A stretch of DNA of 64,000 nucleotides from JANXUC01 sp964619065 (lineage in GTDB: Bacteria; Acidobacteriota; Terriglobia; Terriglobales; Acidobacteriaceae): NCBI GenBank assembly GCA_964619065.1, contig CAZUCC010000004.1:54876-118875 (forward strand). The letters run 5' to 3'. The notes under the pieces were generated by a model. That model saw only the letters and a list, made by a program, of their open reading frames with translations, was not told the DNA's origin and did no database searches. Below, piece by piece: positions 37,478 through 47,145 of the stretch (positions are counted from its first letter, which is position 1; the number at the start of each line of letters is the position of its first letter). The position numbers were made by a program, and so were the translations under genes.

Positions 37478-38638
37478 ATGCTTGCGCTTACAGCAGACCG
37501 TCTCTTCACCCCGCTTGAGGAGATCGCGAACCCCCTCATCCTGATTGAAGACAGCCGCATTGTGGATGTCGCAGCTTCGGCGGCTCGAGCAATCCCCCCG
37601 CAATCTCGTCATGTGGATTTTCCCGGCGCGATTCTGACTCCGGGATTCGTCGACATCCACATTCACGGCGGAGCGGGGCACGACGTCATGGAGACTGATC
37701 CGGATGGGCTTTCCGTCATCGAAACACTGCTCGCCCGTCATGGGGTCTGTAGCTACTTCCCCACGACCGTCACTGCGCCCAATGATGCTACGCTCCGCGC
37801 TCTCGATCATTTGGCAGCAGCAATCGAGGAAAATGCTCCGAACGCAGATTCTCATCGCGCCCGGCCTCTCGGCATTCATCTCGAAGGGCCTTTCCTCAGC
37901 CACAGCCGCCGCGGCGTGCATCCTCCGGCGGACTTGCAGCAGCCTACCCTGGCGCTATTCGAGCGCTTCTGGCAGGCCGCGCACGGTTGCATTCGGATGA
38001 TGACCATCGCGCCGGAATTGCCGGGAGCCGAGGAAGTCATTGGGGAGGCAGCGCGGCGTGGCGTTTGCGTAAGCCTGGGCCACTCCGATGCGGACTTTGC
38101 GGCGGCCCTTCGCGGCATGGACGCGGGCGCCCGTCACGCTACGCACACCTTCAATGCCATGCGCCCTCTTGGACACCGCGACCCGGGCATTCTCGGCGCC
38201 GTGCTCACGGATGCGCGGATCACGGCGGACATTATCGCCGATGGAATTCACCTTGATCCCGCTATTGTACGGCTATTTCTGAAGATGAAGGGGACAGAAC
38301 AGGCGGTCTTGATCACCGATGCAACGGCTGCCACCGGAATGCCGGACGGACGTTATCGGCTCGGGACTTTGGAAGTAGAAGTGAAAGATGGGCGCTGCAT
38401 GAGCGGCGGCTCGCTTGCTGGCAGTGTTCTAACTATGGATCGAGCGGTGCGCAACGTAATGTCATTTGCCGGCTGGGATCTTGCCAGCGCGGTGCGGTTG
38501 GCGACCCTCAATCCGGCACGTGCCGCGGGGATCGGCGAACAAACCGGGCATCTTGTCCCGGGTGCGTTCGCCGATATTGCCGTGCTCAGCCCCGCTGGAG
38601 AAGTGCTCCAGACCATCCTTCGCGGACAAATAGCCTGA
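37478..38638 (+). CDS. nagA: N-acetylglucosamine-6-phosphate deacetylase
   Basis: 386 residues, normal length for the family. Amidohydrolase motifs: DIHIHGG (metal-site His61, His63), HLEGPF with the metal-binding Glu near residue 133, LGHSDAD, HTFNAM and ITDATAATG with the catalytic Asp. It removes acetate from GlcNAc-6-phosphate in the cytosol, feeding amino-sugar recycling or chitin/peptidoglycan breakdown. It is first of the ordinary chromosomal genes right of the tRNA; no nagB or transporter is adjacent. Confidence 0.93.
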   Translation: MLALTADRLFTPLEEIANPLILIEDSRIVDVAASAARAIPPQSRHVDFPGAILTPGFVDIHIHGGAGHDVMETDPDGLSVIETLLARHGVCSYFPTTVTAPNDATLRALDHLAAAIEENAPNADSHRARPLGIHLEGPFLSHSRRGVHPPADLQQPTLALFERFWQAAHGCIRMMTIAPELPGAEEVIGEAARRGVCVSLGHSDADFAAALRGMDAGARHATHTFNAMRPLGHRDPGILGAVLTDARITADIIADGIHLDPAIVRLFLKMKGTEQAVLITDATAATGMPDGRYRLGTLEVEVKDGRCMSGGSLAGSVLTMDRAVRNVMSFAGWDLASAVRLATLNPARAAGIGEQTGHLVPGAFADIAVLSPAGEVLQTILRGQIA

Positions 38639-38729
38639 AGCGCTGGAAACCGCGCTCCCCAAAGATTATGCGTAAGCAACCAAGCATAGGATGCGTTTGC
38701 GCTCACAACCATCGATGAGATAGTTTGAT

Positions 38730-39575
38730 TTACGATCTGGAACGTTCCGGAGCTGCAGCGGCGGTTCGTTTTGCGCTTATCGGCTTCAGCTTCAGCCAGT
38801 CCGTGCGCACGCGATCCCACTCCTGAATCAAGAGCCCGTGCGATTCGAAGAACTCGCGGATGCGGGACCGCTGCCAGCCCACGATTTCCTCGAGAATGGG
38901 CGCCATGATTGCCAGCGCGTTTGTACTCAGCACAGTGCGCTTGGCAATCTGTGTCACATTTTTTGCTTCGGAAACAGCAATCGTGTAACCGTCGCTCCCA
39001 TTCACATGGAGCATCACGTGAATGTCGGAGCTGCCGTCACCCACATAAACGATGTGTCCCGGACCGATCTGAAGAGCGCTCAACAGTTGATCCAGCGCTG
39101 CGACCTTGCCGTAGCCAGCCGTGGCTCGTGTAATGGAATCGATCTCACCCGACGCCGTGTACTTGAACTCGGTGCCCAGAATATGATTCGCCGGCACAAG
39201 CCCCTCTAGCGCGGCTTGAATGACTTCCACCGGAGCGGCGGAGAGCACATAGAAATCGAAGTGATAGCCGTCGACACCTTTCTCCAGTGTCGTATAAAGG
39301 TGTTCGATGTTTTCCTTGAGTCGGATGCGCTTGCCAACCTCAACAAGATGTTCACGGCGCACCCGCGAACGGAATTCCGGATCATGCAGCAAAAGATAGG
39401 ATAGTTCCGCACCTTGCTGCACGAGGTTCAGTTTCGCCATCCCTGTTGCTTTGCGTTCAAATTCAGCGGTCGGAATTCCCACCAACTCACTCAGCACGTA
39501 TCCTGTGTCATTGAAAGTAAGAGTCTGGTCGAAATCACTAGCGAATAAATAGCGTTTGGTAGGTTTGTCGCTCAT
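38730..39575 (-). CDS. HAD-superfamily phosphatase (phosphoserine phosphatase-like)
   Basis: 281 residues. HAD motif I DFDQTLT (about 14-20) with nucleophile and acid Asp, motif II Ser in VLSAAPVEV, a Lys in the GYGKVAAL segment, and motif IV GDGSSDI. The cap region is helical. Such enzymes hydrolyse small phosphorylated metabolites; the substrate cannot be told here. It converges with nagA, 91 bp between stops. Confidence 0.82.
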   Translation of the reverse strand: MSDKPTKRYLFASDFDQTLTFNDTGYVLSELVGIPTAEFERKATGMAKLNLVQQGAELSYLLLHDPEFRSRVRREHLVEVGKRIRLKENIEHLYTTLEKGVDGYHFDFYVLSAAPVEVIQAALEGLVPANHILGTEFKYTASGEIDSITRATAGYGKVAALDQLLSALQIGPGHIVYVGDGSSDIHVMLHVNGSDGYTIAVSEAKNVTQIAKRTVLSTNALAIMAPILEEIVGWQRSRIREFFESHGLLIQEWDRVRTDWLKLKPISAKRTAAAAPERSRS

Positions 39576-39715
39576 ACCTTATTAGATGGTATACAGGCAA
39601 GATTTGCTAATAAAAAGCTTCTATCGCGACGATCAGAAATTTCGCCCTTACTTTCGTACACTTGCATTGTTGCGAATTTTCACATAGTGAATTACGGATT
39701 CGTGATGGTCATCGC

Positions 39716-40096
39716 TCAGTTCGGTTTGCGATTGCGTCCGTCAGCGAGCATACGAATCAGGGTGGACTCGGAGGGCCATGTGGTTTTTTCAGAAGTACGT
39801 GGTGCGGGGGGCGCAGACTGTGCCTGGCGCGAACTTTCGCGAAGATGTTCGCCCACGGCGGATTCGCCGGTCAAGAGTTGCGCATAAAACCACAGGAAGT
39901 GCCGCATCTGATCAATTGCAGATTGCAACACTTGCAAGGATTCCGTTTCTGAAATTCCGCTCAAGCTCTCCATCAGTTCGGGATCGTTGGGAGCCTGCAT
40001 GGCTGCGCAGTTCAACTCCTGCTGGATCGCACGCAAGTCTTCGGTAACGCGCAGAATGCGCACGTTAATCTCATCCATGTACTCTTCCTTCTTCAT
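39716..40096 (-). CDS. Hypothetical helical protein
   Basis: 126 residues, helical and acidic in the first 90 (MDEINVRILRVTEDLRAIQQELN, SLQVLQSAIDQMRHFLWFYAQLL), then a disordered Pro/Ser-rich tail. No family recognised. ATG 40096 or 40078 are both possible. Probably a small cytosolic coiled-coil protein. Confidence 0.55.
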   Translation of the reverse strand: MKKEEYMDEINVRILRVTEDLRAIQQELNCAAMQAPNDPELMESLSGISETESLQVLQSAIDQMRHFLWFYAQLLTGESAVGEHLRESSRQAQSAPPAPRTSEKTTWPSESTLIRMLADGRNRKPN

Positions 40097-40274
40097 GCGT
40101 GAGCGAATCCTCTTGGTGCATCGGGGGGAGCTTCTACGATCTCACCTTCTATTCATCGGAGAGTAGATGTCCCGCGTGCATGCGCTTTGGTAATTCGAGG
40201 TTACCGTTGGGCTTTGCGTAAGGATGTCGCGTTGTTCGAAGCCGCTGCTAATGCCTGTTTTTTGGGGGGACTCT

Positions 40275-40928
40275 TTAAGCAGGGTTACTTTGGTTGCGGA
40301 TCGCTGGAACGTCAACGACACGCACTCCCACGGCAGGAGACTTTACGGCCCGCACCAAAGCCTGCGTCATCTGTCGAAGAGTAACCAAGCCGAGCCGGAT
40401 CGCACCAGCGCGTGTCGCGGGAACTCTTTCAAGCAGCGCATAGATGGGCGCCAAAACATAAGGCCAGCGGTGACCCGGACCGAGAACATACCATGGCCGC
40501 AGGACGGTGGCATTCATCCCGCTCGCGCGCAGCATTTGTTCGCCCTGTGCGCGGACCTCGATATACGCCTTCATAACCGGCGCTGGCTGTGCAACGCTCA
40601 GATAGACAAAGTGCTGGATGGAAGACCGAGTCGCTGCCTCGATGGCGGCCTGGGCGGAAATGAGATCGATGTTGCGAAATTCCTTCGCCTTCGCGGGACT
40701 GGGGTGAGCGACCCCTACGAGGTGAACGAACGTAGTACATCCTTGGACGCTCTTAGCATAGGTGTCACCATTCAGGGCATCACCGATAACGCTCTTACAA
40801 CCCGGCGGAAGTTTGCCTTCGGATCCACGGCGAACGAGCGCGTGAACCTCATGCCCGCGTTGCAGCAGTTCCGGAATAAGCTGGCGGCCCATGTAGCCGG
40901 TGCCACCGGTGATAAAAACTTTCGTCAT
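40275..40928 (-). CDS. NAD(P)-binding epimerase/NmrA-like protein
   Basis: 217 residues. The start MTKVFITGGTGYMGRQL carries the GGxGxxG dinucleotide loop, followed by HALVRRGSE, VIGDALNGD and VYLSVAQP. It lacks the Tyr-x-x-x-Lys of classical short-chain dehydrogenases and resembles the atypical SDR group that includes NDUFA9- and NmrA-like proteins, which often serve as redox sensors or assembly factors. Stands alone. Confidence 0.78.
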   Translation of the reverse strand: MTKVFITGGTGYMGRQLIPELLQRGHEVHALVRRGSEGKLPPGCKSVIGDALNGDTYAKSVQGCTTFVHLVGVAHPSPAKAKEFRNIDLISAQAAIEAATRSSIQHFVYLSVAQPAPVMKAYIEVRAQGEQMLRASGMNATVLRPWYVLGPGHRWPYVLAPIYALLERVPATRAGAIRLGLVTLRQMTQALVRAVKSPAVGVRVVDVPAIRNQSNPA

Positions 40929-41094
40929 AGTTTTCGGCTGTCAGCTTTCGGCTATCGCAAAACCAAGAGCGGCGGACAAGAGTGTCTGCCCTGCACGGTC
41001 TCTTTATATACGCAGAAACCGGCAGGTTGGATTAATTTCGGGAATGCCGGAGATTCCACGCCGAGATTGCCCTGACCTGTGATAAAACCTTGCG

Positions 41095-42414
41095 ATGCTC
41101 GAAGGTCAGCCCAAAACGCTTGTGCGCGCCATCGGCAAGTGGAGTCTGACCGCGCTGGCGGTGAACACGATGATCGGCAGCGGCATCTTCGGGCTGCCCT
41201 CGCCATTGGCGGGATTGCTGGGAAAAATTAGCCCTGTAGCCGTGCTGCTGGTGGGGGCGGGGATGGGCGTAGTTGTCGCGTGCCTCGCGGAGGTTGCCTC
41301 GTACTTCACGACGGCGGGCGGCCCCTATCTCTATGCTCGAGTCGCGTTCGGCCGGTTCACCGGAATTCAAATGGGCTGGATGTTTTGGCTGGCACGGCTC
41401 ACGGCTCCGGCAGCCAATGCGAATCTTTTTGTCGTCTATCTGGGAGAGTTTTGGCCGCAGGCGAAGAACCCGCTTCCCCGGTTCCTGATTTTGACAGTCT
41501 TGATCTGGGGACTGGCGGGGATTAACTTTTGCGGCGTTCGCGCAGGTGCGTGGACGAGCAGCGTGTTCGCGGCGTCTAAACTGCTGCCACTCCTGGCGGT
41601 AGGAATTGCGGGTGGAATCTTCTTGTTGATCCACTCCCAGACAGCAGGCGTTCCGGCGGTCGCTCCAGCATCCACACTACATATGGGCGCCTGGCTGAAA
41701 GCGGGCCTGCTACTTGCTTTTGCGTACGGAGGATTCGAATCCGCGCTCACGCCCACGAGTGAGGCCAAGAATCCAAGGCGGGATTCCGCGTTTGCACTTT
41801 TTGCGGCCTTGGGTGTCTGCATCGTCCTGTATTCGCTCTTGCAATGGGTGACCGTGGGCACCGTGCCAGACCTGGCCCACAGCCAGCGGCCGCTGGCGGA
41901 CTCTGCCCGCATTGTGCTGGGCCGCGCGGGCGCGGCCGTGATCGCCATTGGCGCACTCGTCTCCACACTAGGCAACGTGAGCGCAAATGTTCTGGTAGTG
42001 CCGCGGATCACATTCGCATTGGCGGAGCAGGGCGATTTCCCCGCTTTCTTCGCAGCGGTCCATTCACGGTTTCGCACACCGTATATTTCCATTCTGGCGT
42101 TTGCTTTTCTCACTTGGGCGTTTGCCTTGGCAGGAAATTTTACCTGGAACGTTATGCTCTCGGCGGTCGCACGCCTTTTCTTCTACGGAGCCGGCTGCGC
42201 GGCTCTGCCCGTGCTGCGCAAGAAAATGCAGGGAGGAGCACTCTTTCACATGCCAGGAGGGCCTTGGCTGGCGGCGATTGGCATACTCTTTTGTGGTGTG
42301 CTGCTGACGCAGGTGGATCGCGCAGGATCTCGAATTCTGCTCGCCACAATTACAGCGGCCGCTCTGAATTGGCTACTGGTGCGAGAGAAGCCTCACGTGG
42401 GGGAAGCTCTCTGA
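41095..42414 (+). CDS. APC-family amino acid permease
   Basis: 439 residues with about twelve membrane segments. The first helix has MIGSGIFGLP, the unwound substrate-binding motif of APC transporters; later segments include GFESALTPTSEAKNPRRD, characteristic of amino acid/polyamine carriers. Inner-membrane secondary transporter, proton- or exchange-driven; substrate unknown. It starts 166 bp from the divergent NAD(P)-binding gene. Confidence 0.88.
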   Translation: MLEGQPKTLVRAIGKWSLTALAVNTMIGSGIFGLPSPLAGLLGKISPVAVLLVGAGMGVVVACLAEVASYFTTAGGPYLYARVAFGRFTGIQMGWMFWLARLTAPAANANLFVVYLGEFWPQAKNPLPRFLILTVLIWGLAGINFCGVRAGAWTSSVFAASKLLPLLAVGIAGGIFLLIHSQTAGVPAVAPASTLHMGAWLKAGLLLAFAYGGFESALTPTSEAKNPRRDSAFALFAALGVCIVLYSLLQWVTVGTVPDLAHSQRPLADSARIVLGRAGAAVIAIGALVSTLGNVSANVLVVPRITFALAEQGDFPAFFAAVHSRFRTPYISILAFAFLTWAFALAGNFTWNVMLSAVARLFFYGAGCAALPVLRKKMQGGALFHMPGGPWLAAIGILFCGVLLTQVDRAGSRILLATITAAALNWLLVREKPHVGEAL

Positions 42415-42425
42415 AGAGGTGGCGC

Positions 42426-43301
42426 TTACTGGACTTGTTGTTTCTCTTCCGATTTTCCCAGGGCTGGCAGCGTCAAGACTTGTCGAGTCGTCGTGACGAG
42501 TTCGTACCCGAGTGCCGTCATAGTCTCCCCCCACGCAGACTCGATCTGCGCCACGCAGGAAGCGGGGAGCTTTTCCTTCCATCCGCCTGACTTCGCGCTG
42601 CCGACAAACGGAATGTCCTTGCGGTGATTTTTGGTCGCGACCCACTGGTCAGCCTCGCGCGCTTCCATTTCGCGCATGCGCTCGGCGGAACTCCGTTCGA
42701 CGGCCTGCTCCAGGCGGGCGGGATCGGGATCGATACCGAGGAACGTGGCCGTGCGTGCCAGTTCACGAAACGGATCTTCCTTCATGTCTTCGTAACGCAG
42801 CAACAGGAAATTCTCGGTCTTTCCGCGCGTGAAGAACCAGCTGGCAACGTTTTCGCCCCAGGTTCCCCAGTCGAAAGAATTGAGTTTCCCGGTAACAAAA
42901 TCATTTACGTAAGTTTCGAGGGGACAATCATCCTGAATGTGCCGGTATTTTCTTTGAAAGTCGTAATAAGAAAGCACGACGTCCCGCGGATCGCGAACGA
43001 TGCAGATGATGCGCCGGCAACGATGATCGAAATACTGATGAGTCTTGATGATGCGTGGACGAGGCGTGCGGCGCAGCGCGCGGCTGGACTGCGACGACGT
43101 ATCGGGAATCAAACGCTCGATGTTCGTGAACGAGACATCCACTGCAGGATGAACGAGATTCGCGATCAGAAAACGAGTCCACGTATTCCCGGAACGCGGA
43201 TACGACACCAGGAACGTGTCATCGGGATAGACGGCGAAGCTACGCTCCGCGACGTCTGTCCCAAGAAACTTCTTCACTACGAATTTGAGTCCGTAGATCA
43301 T
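42426..43301 (-). CDS. Sulfotransferase domain protein 1
   Basis: 291 residues. YPRSGNTWTRFLIANL (34-49) is the 5'-phosphosulfate loop that binds PAPS, and IVRDPRDVVLSYYDF contains the 3'-phosphate-binding Arg/Ser region. The fold is that of cytosolic-type sulfotransferases, moving sulfate from PAPS to a hydroxyl. ATG 43301 overlaps the upstream paralogue by four bases, so the two are co-translated. With a glycosyltransferase upstream, the acceptor may be a surface glycan or lipid. Confidence 0.86.
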   Translation of the reverse strand: MIYGLKFVVKKFLGTDVAERSFAVYPDDTFLVSYPRSGNTWTRFLIANLVHPAVDVSFTNIERLIPDTSSQSSRALRRTPRPRIIKTHQYFDHRCRRIICIVRDPRDVVLSYYDFQRKYRHIQDDCPLETYVNDFVTGKLNSFDWGTWGENVASWFFTRGKTENFLLLRYEDMKEDPFRELARTATFLGIDPDPARLEQAVERSSAERMREMEAREADQWVATKNHRKDIPFVGSAKSGGWKEKLPASCVAQIESAWGETMTALGYELVTTTRQVLTLPALGKSEEKQQVQ

Positions 43302-44167
43302 CGGGCGGGCTGCTCTAAAATGGATTCCAGAAAGCCCGAGTCTGCTGGGGCTCTCCTGCCGTCCGACGTTGTTTCATATCCCAGCCAGCGCATCAGTGGA
43401 CCCCACGCGGTCTCGATTTGCTCGATACATTTCTCCGGGAGTGTTGCTTTGCCCTCCCCGGATTTCGCGCTGCGGACAAAGAATTTGTCTTTGCGCGTGT
43501 CTTTAGTGGAGTCCCATTGGCCAGCTTCTTTTTGTTCCAGCTTCCGCATGCGATCGGCTGTGCTCTGCTCAATCGCCCACTGGATCCTCTGGGGTGTTGG
43601 GTCAATGCCGAGAAAGATAGCGATCTTAATCAACTCGACGTCAGTGCGACGGATCATGTCCTCGTAGCGGAGCAGAAGAAATCCAGGATTTTCCTGGCGC
43701 GCGGCCAGCCAACTGCCGACGTTCTCACCCCACGATCCATAGGGACAGGTTTCCCCGGCAACAAAGCGGGGAATAAATTCTTCCAGGGGATGCCCATCCT
43801 GCAGAACCTTGCGCTTAATCTGATAGTGGTATTGCGACACCGCCACGTCCTTTGGGTCGCGAACGATATAAATGACACGTTTATAGTTCTGGTCGAAGGG
43901 AAAATGGCTCTTGATGACCCGAGGCCGAGGCAGGGCTTTGAAATATTTTCTCGATTGCACGTCCACCGTGGGAATGACCTGATCCGCCTTCAGGAACGTC
44001 ATGGGTTCCTCATTGTGGATCAGGCTGGCGACGAGGAAGCGGGTCCAGGTATTTCCGGATTTTGGATAGGAAACGATAAATGTGTCATCGGGATAAGTAG
44101 GCAAGGACCGCCCGGCAATGTCTTTCCCGAGCAGATGCTTCACCGCGGCACCGAGTCTAGCAATCAT
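43298..44167 (-). CDS. Sulfotransferase domain protein 2
   Basis: 289 residues, clear paralogue of the next gene: YPKSGNTWTRFLVASL at about 33-48 and IVRDPKDVAVSQYHY. Aligned along their length they keep WGENVGSW and LLRYEDM. Tandem duplication followed by divergence suggests two acceptors or two positions on one acceptor. Lies 128 bp downstream of a glycosyltransferase on the same strand. Confidence 0.86.
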   Translation of the reverse strand: MIARLGAAVKHLLGKDIAGRSLPTYPDDTFIVSYPKSGNTWTRFLVASLIHNEEPMTFLKADQVIPTVDVQSRKYFKALPRPRVIKSHFPFDQNYKRVIYIVRDPKDVAVSQYHYQIKRKVLQDGHPLEEFIPRFVAGETCPYGSWGENVGSWLAARQENPGFLLLRYEDMIRRTDVELIKIAIFLGIDPTPQRIQWAIEQSTADRMRKLEQKEAGQWDSTKDTRKDKFFVRSAKSGEGKATLPEKCIEQIETAWGPLMRWLGYETTSDGRRAPADSGFLESILEQPAR

Positions 44168-44295
44168 GAAAACAACACTCCCGCCATCGATCGAAATTTG
44201 ATCCGCCGCTTACGGCGACAACCTTCCCAGGTGCCGGGAGGCAGCGAGTTCCCGTCAGGCGAGCCTTCCCCGCCGCTTTGAAAAGGCGTACCGGC

Positions 44296-45417
44296 TCATT
44301 TCCCTACTTTAACCCAGGTCGGAATCCCGTCCGCAAGCCCAGTGAACGATTCGTAGCCGAGCGTCGTTCCCGCGGGGTTCTGTTTTTTCTGGAAGCGAGC
44401 AAGCCGGCTGCTGTGCCGCCGTTCCAGGAATTGCGCATAGGCACGAAAAATTGCACCGAAAATATGAGGAAAGAATCTGAGTCCCAAAACAGCCACCAAA
44501 AGCTTCGGGCTCTTGAGCACTCCGTTGGCTTGCCTGACAGCGCTGAGTGCTTCGGGAAACTGGTCCTTGAGCAACGACATTTTCGCAATCTCAATTTGCA
44601 GCCTGGCTTCCACTTCGACGATCTTGTCGCGCAGCAACTTTTCTTGCGCCGCCGTAAGGGGAAGCGTCGACAGCATCTTCTCGTAAACCTTGATTTGCGA
44701 CTGCTTCATGACATTGTCGTCGAAGGCCAGGCCGTTCGCGGCCCGATGGCAAACCTGGACACTGGTGTTGTAGCTCATTCGAGAACCGCGATGAGCCATC
44801 CGTAACCAGAGATCGAAATCTTCTGAGCGGTGACGGCTGTCTTCGAAGCCGCCCGCATCGAGCAGCGCTTGCCGGGCGACAACGGTAGTCGAGGTACCGA
44901 TCGTGCAGCGCTCAGAAACAAGGGCCTCAAAAGTGACCTGGGGGGCTTGCGGATTCTTCTCGAACGCAGTGGCGGTCGGAGCATTCCCCTCCAGTAGAAG
45001 GGCATCTGAATAGACCAGCCCGAGAGAGAGATCCTTTTCCAGGATCTCGACTTGCTTGGCAAGATGATGCGGCAACCACAAGTCATCGCTGTCCAGGAAA
45101 GCCACATACTTGCCGCGGGCCTCACGGACGCCCCGGTTGCGGGCCACACTGGGACCGCCATTTTCCTGCTTGATATAGCGAATGAAAGCCATGTACGGCT
45201 CGAGAAGGCGCTCCAGAATATCCGTATCCGGCGAACCGTCGTTAACTACGAGGATTTCGTACCGGGTAAACTTCTGCGCCAGGACTGAGTTCAGGGTCTG
45301 AATAATGTAGGCGGCACATTGATAGGCAGGAATGATAACGCTCACTAAAGGCAGTGAGGTTCCATTGCCTGGTCCGTTCTGGGTTGATTCCGTCATCTTA
45401 GCGCCGCACACAGTCAT
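44296..45417 (-). CDS. Family 2 glycosyltransferase
   Basis: 373 residues, or 366 from ATG 45396. LVSVIIPAYQCAAYI opens the GT-A fold, VVNDGSPD and VAFLDSDDLW give the nucleotide-sugar and metal-binding DxD, and RSEDFDLWLRMA contains the catalytic-base ED motif. Transfers a sugar from a nucleotide donor to a glycan. The C-terminal 100 residues are helical. First of a three-gene set with two sulfotransferases, pointing to sulfated surface glycan synthesis. Confidence 0.86.
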   Translation of the reverse strand: MTVCGAKMTESTQNGPGNGTSLPLVSVIIPAYQCAAYIIQTLNSVLAQKFTRYEILVVNDGSPDTDILERLLEPYMAFIRYIKQENGGPSVARNRGVREARGKYVAFLDSDDLWLPHHLAKQVEILEKDLSLGLVYSDALLLEGNAPTATAFEKNPQAPQVTFEALVSERCTIGTSTTVVARQALLDAGGFEDSRHRSEDFDLWLRMAHRGSRMSYNTSVQVCHRAANGLAFDDNVMKQSQIKVYEKMLSTLPLTAAQEKLLRDKIVEVEARLQIEIAKMSLLKDQFPEALSAVRQANGVLKSPKLLVAVLGLRFFPHIFGAIFRAYAQFLERRHSSRLARFQKKQNPAGTTLGYESFTGLADGIPTWVKVGK

Positions 45418-45887
45418 TCCCCTCGTCCGGGTCGAGGACGCGCACAGCCCTTTCTATTTTCGCTCATAATCCTACGCCGTAGCCAACGAATTTTGGATGG
45501 GGAGAATAGTAGTTAGGGCAGCCTCATTATGAACAAAATGCTGGACTTACCGAGGCCTTAGGTGCACTTGAGGTTCCACCCGGCATCGGCATTATAATGG
45601 GCAGGATGCACGAAAATTGGTAGTTTTTGGGTGATCTGGCCACTTGGGCAAGGGCTGGGTACCAGAAAAGTATGCAAAAATCTGCAGATGGAAGCGCAGC
45701 CTCTTCCCAAACCCTTGAAATCAAAGTTCGAACCGGAATTGGCAAAACCGATGCGAGTTTGCCGTGAAACTCTTTCCCGCCGAGACCACTCATATCAGGT
45801 ACGCGAATGGGCGGGATTCGCCTTCCATCCGAAAGTTGAATGGCCTCGTATTTTGTATAGCGCACAGTAACCCGTCGAGGAATAGCC
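45418..45887. other. Intergenic region upstream of msrP
   Basis: A minus-strand frame beginning at 45889 (MAIPRRVTVRYTKYEAI) runs to 45527 but has no ribosome site and starts on top of the msrP ATG, so it is not called. Otherwise no gene seen; the msrP promoter should be here. Confidence 0.4.
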
Positions 45888-46880
45888 ATGTTGATTAAGA
45901 GCACAGATTCGAGCTTCATCCCAGCTTCCGAAATTACTCCGAAGAATGTGTACCTGAACCGCCGGGAATTCATGAGGAATGCTGGCTTCGCAGGAGCAGC
46001 GGTGGTCGGCACTGGACTGTTGGGAGAACTGGCATTCCCGGACGCGGCTCACGCGGCCAATCCCTCGAGCTCGACTCCCACAGGAAAGATCGAGGGCGTA
46101 CAGAAAAGTCCGCTGAGCACAACGGGCGAAAAGTTGAATTCCCTGAAGGACATCTCGAATTACAACAACTACTACGAGTTTTCGACCGACAAGTACGAGC
46201 CAGCCGAGCGGGCGAAAAATTTCAAGACGCGTCCCTGGACAATCACGGTCGACGGCGCGGTGAAAAAGAAAAAGACCTGGGACATCGATCAGTTCCTCAA
46301 GCTGGCCGCGCCGGAAGAGCGCATTTACCGGCACCGCTGCGTCGAAGGCTGGTCGATGGTAATGCCGTGGATTGGGTTTCCAATTAGTGTGTTGATTGGC
46401 CAAGCGGACCCCCTGCCGAAAGCAAAATTCATTGAGTTCACGACGCTTCTCGATTTACAGCAGATGCCAGGAGAGCGCACTGGGGTCCTGGACTGGCCCT
46501 ATACCGAGGGGTTGCGCATGGACGAAGCCATGCACCCCCTGGCAATCTTTACATATGGGCTCTACGGTGAAATTTTGCCGAATCAGAACGGAGCGCCGCT
46601 GCGCATCAACATACCGTGGAAGTACGGATTCAAGAGCGCAAAGGGAATCGTGAAGATCACGTTCACCGAGAACCAGCCTCCCACGGCCTGGAACAAAGCC
46701 GCGCCCAACGAGTATGGATTTTATTCCAATGTGAATCCGGAAGTGGACCATCCGCGGTGGAGTCAGGCCAAGGAGCGGCGGATTGGCGAGTTTTTCAAGC
46801 GTCCAACCCTGATGTTCAACGGTTACGGCGATCAGGTGGCGAGTCTCTATAAAGGATTGGACCTAAAGAAGAATTTTTAG
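45888..46880 (+). CDS. msrP: Periplasmic methionine sulfoxide reductase, molybdopterin subunit
   Basis: 330 residues, normal length. Twin-arginine signal NRREFM at 24-29 with a hydrophobic stretch and cleavage after AHA (about 56). Molybdenum ligand Cys151 lies in YRHRCVEGW. The family member MsrP (YedY) repairs oxidised methionine in periplasmic proteins, including both sulfoxide forms, taking electrons from the membrane haem protein MsrQ. msrQ follows 265 bp downstream, an unusually wide gap filled by an inverted repeat. Confidence 0.94.
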   Translation: MLIKSTDSSFIPASEITPKNVYLNRREFMRNAGFAGAAVVGTGLLGELAFPDAAHAANPSSSTPTGKIEGVQKSPLSTTGEKLNSLKDISNYNNYYEFSTDKYEPAERAKNFKTRPWTITVDGAVKKKKTWDIDQFLKLAAPEERIYRHRCVEGWSMVMPWIGFPISVLIGQADPLPKAKFIEFTTLLDLQQMPGERTGVLDWPYTEGLRMDEAMHPLAIFTYGLYGEILPNQNGAPLRINIPWKYGFKSAKGIVKITFTENQPPTAWNKAAPNEYGFYSNVNPEVDHPRWSQAKERRIGEFFKRPTLMFNGYGDQVASLYKGLDLKKNF

Positions 46881-46915
46881 GGTGCGCTCTTCTCTAACTG
46901 CAACCATAAACCTTT

Positions 46916-47109
46916 GTCATCCTGAGCAAAGGGCTTGCCCGGAGCGGAGTCGGAGGACCCCTGCGATGCCGGAAGTAATTACAACGCCACAAACTTTCTC
47001 ATTGGAAAGTTTTACGGTGAGAAGTTCCATCGCGGAGTCAAGGGTGTAGGGGTCCTTCGACTTCGCATAACCTTCGCAAGCGAAGGTCTATGCTCCGCTC
47101 AGGATGACA
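46916..47109. repeat. Intergenic inverted repeat between msrP and msrQ
   Basis: Left arm starts GTCATCCTGAGC (46916) with GGAGGACCCCTGC; right arm has GGGGTCCTTCGACTTCGC and ends GCTCAGGATGAC (47109). This palindromic type is widespread in acidobacterial intergenic DNA and may be a REP/MITE-like element. It could form a strong RNA hairpin that weakens read-through into msrQ. Confidence 0.6.
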
Positions 47110-47145
47110 GTTAAGAAATAAGGATGGGAGTTTCTTAGAACTGCT

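Noticed and set aside
42624..44281. Plus-strand frames of 347 and 287 codons
   Set aside because: Antisense shadows of the two sulfotransferase genes.
45527..45889. Minus-strand gene starting MAIPRRVTVRYTKYEAI
   Set aside because: No ribosome site, start lies on the msrP start codon, no recognised domain; kept only as a note.
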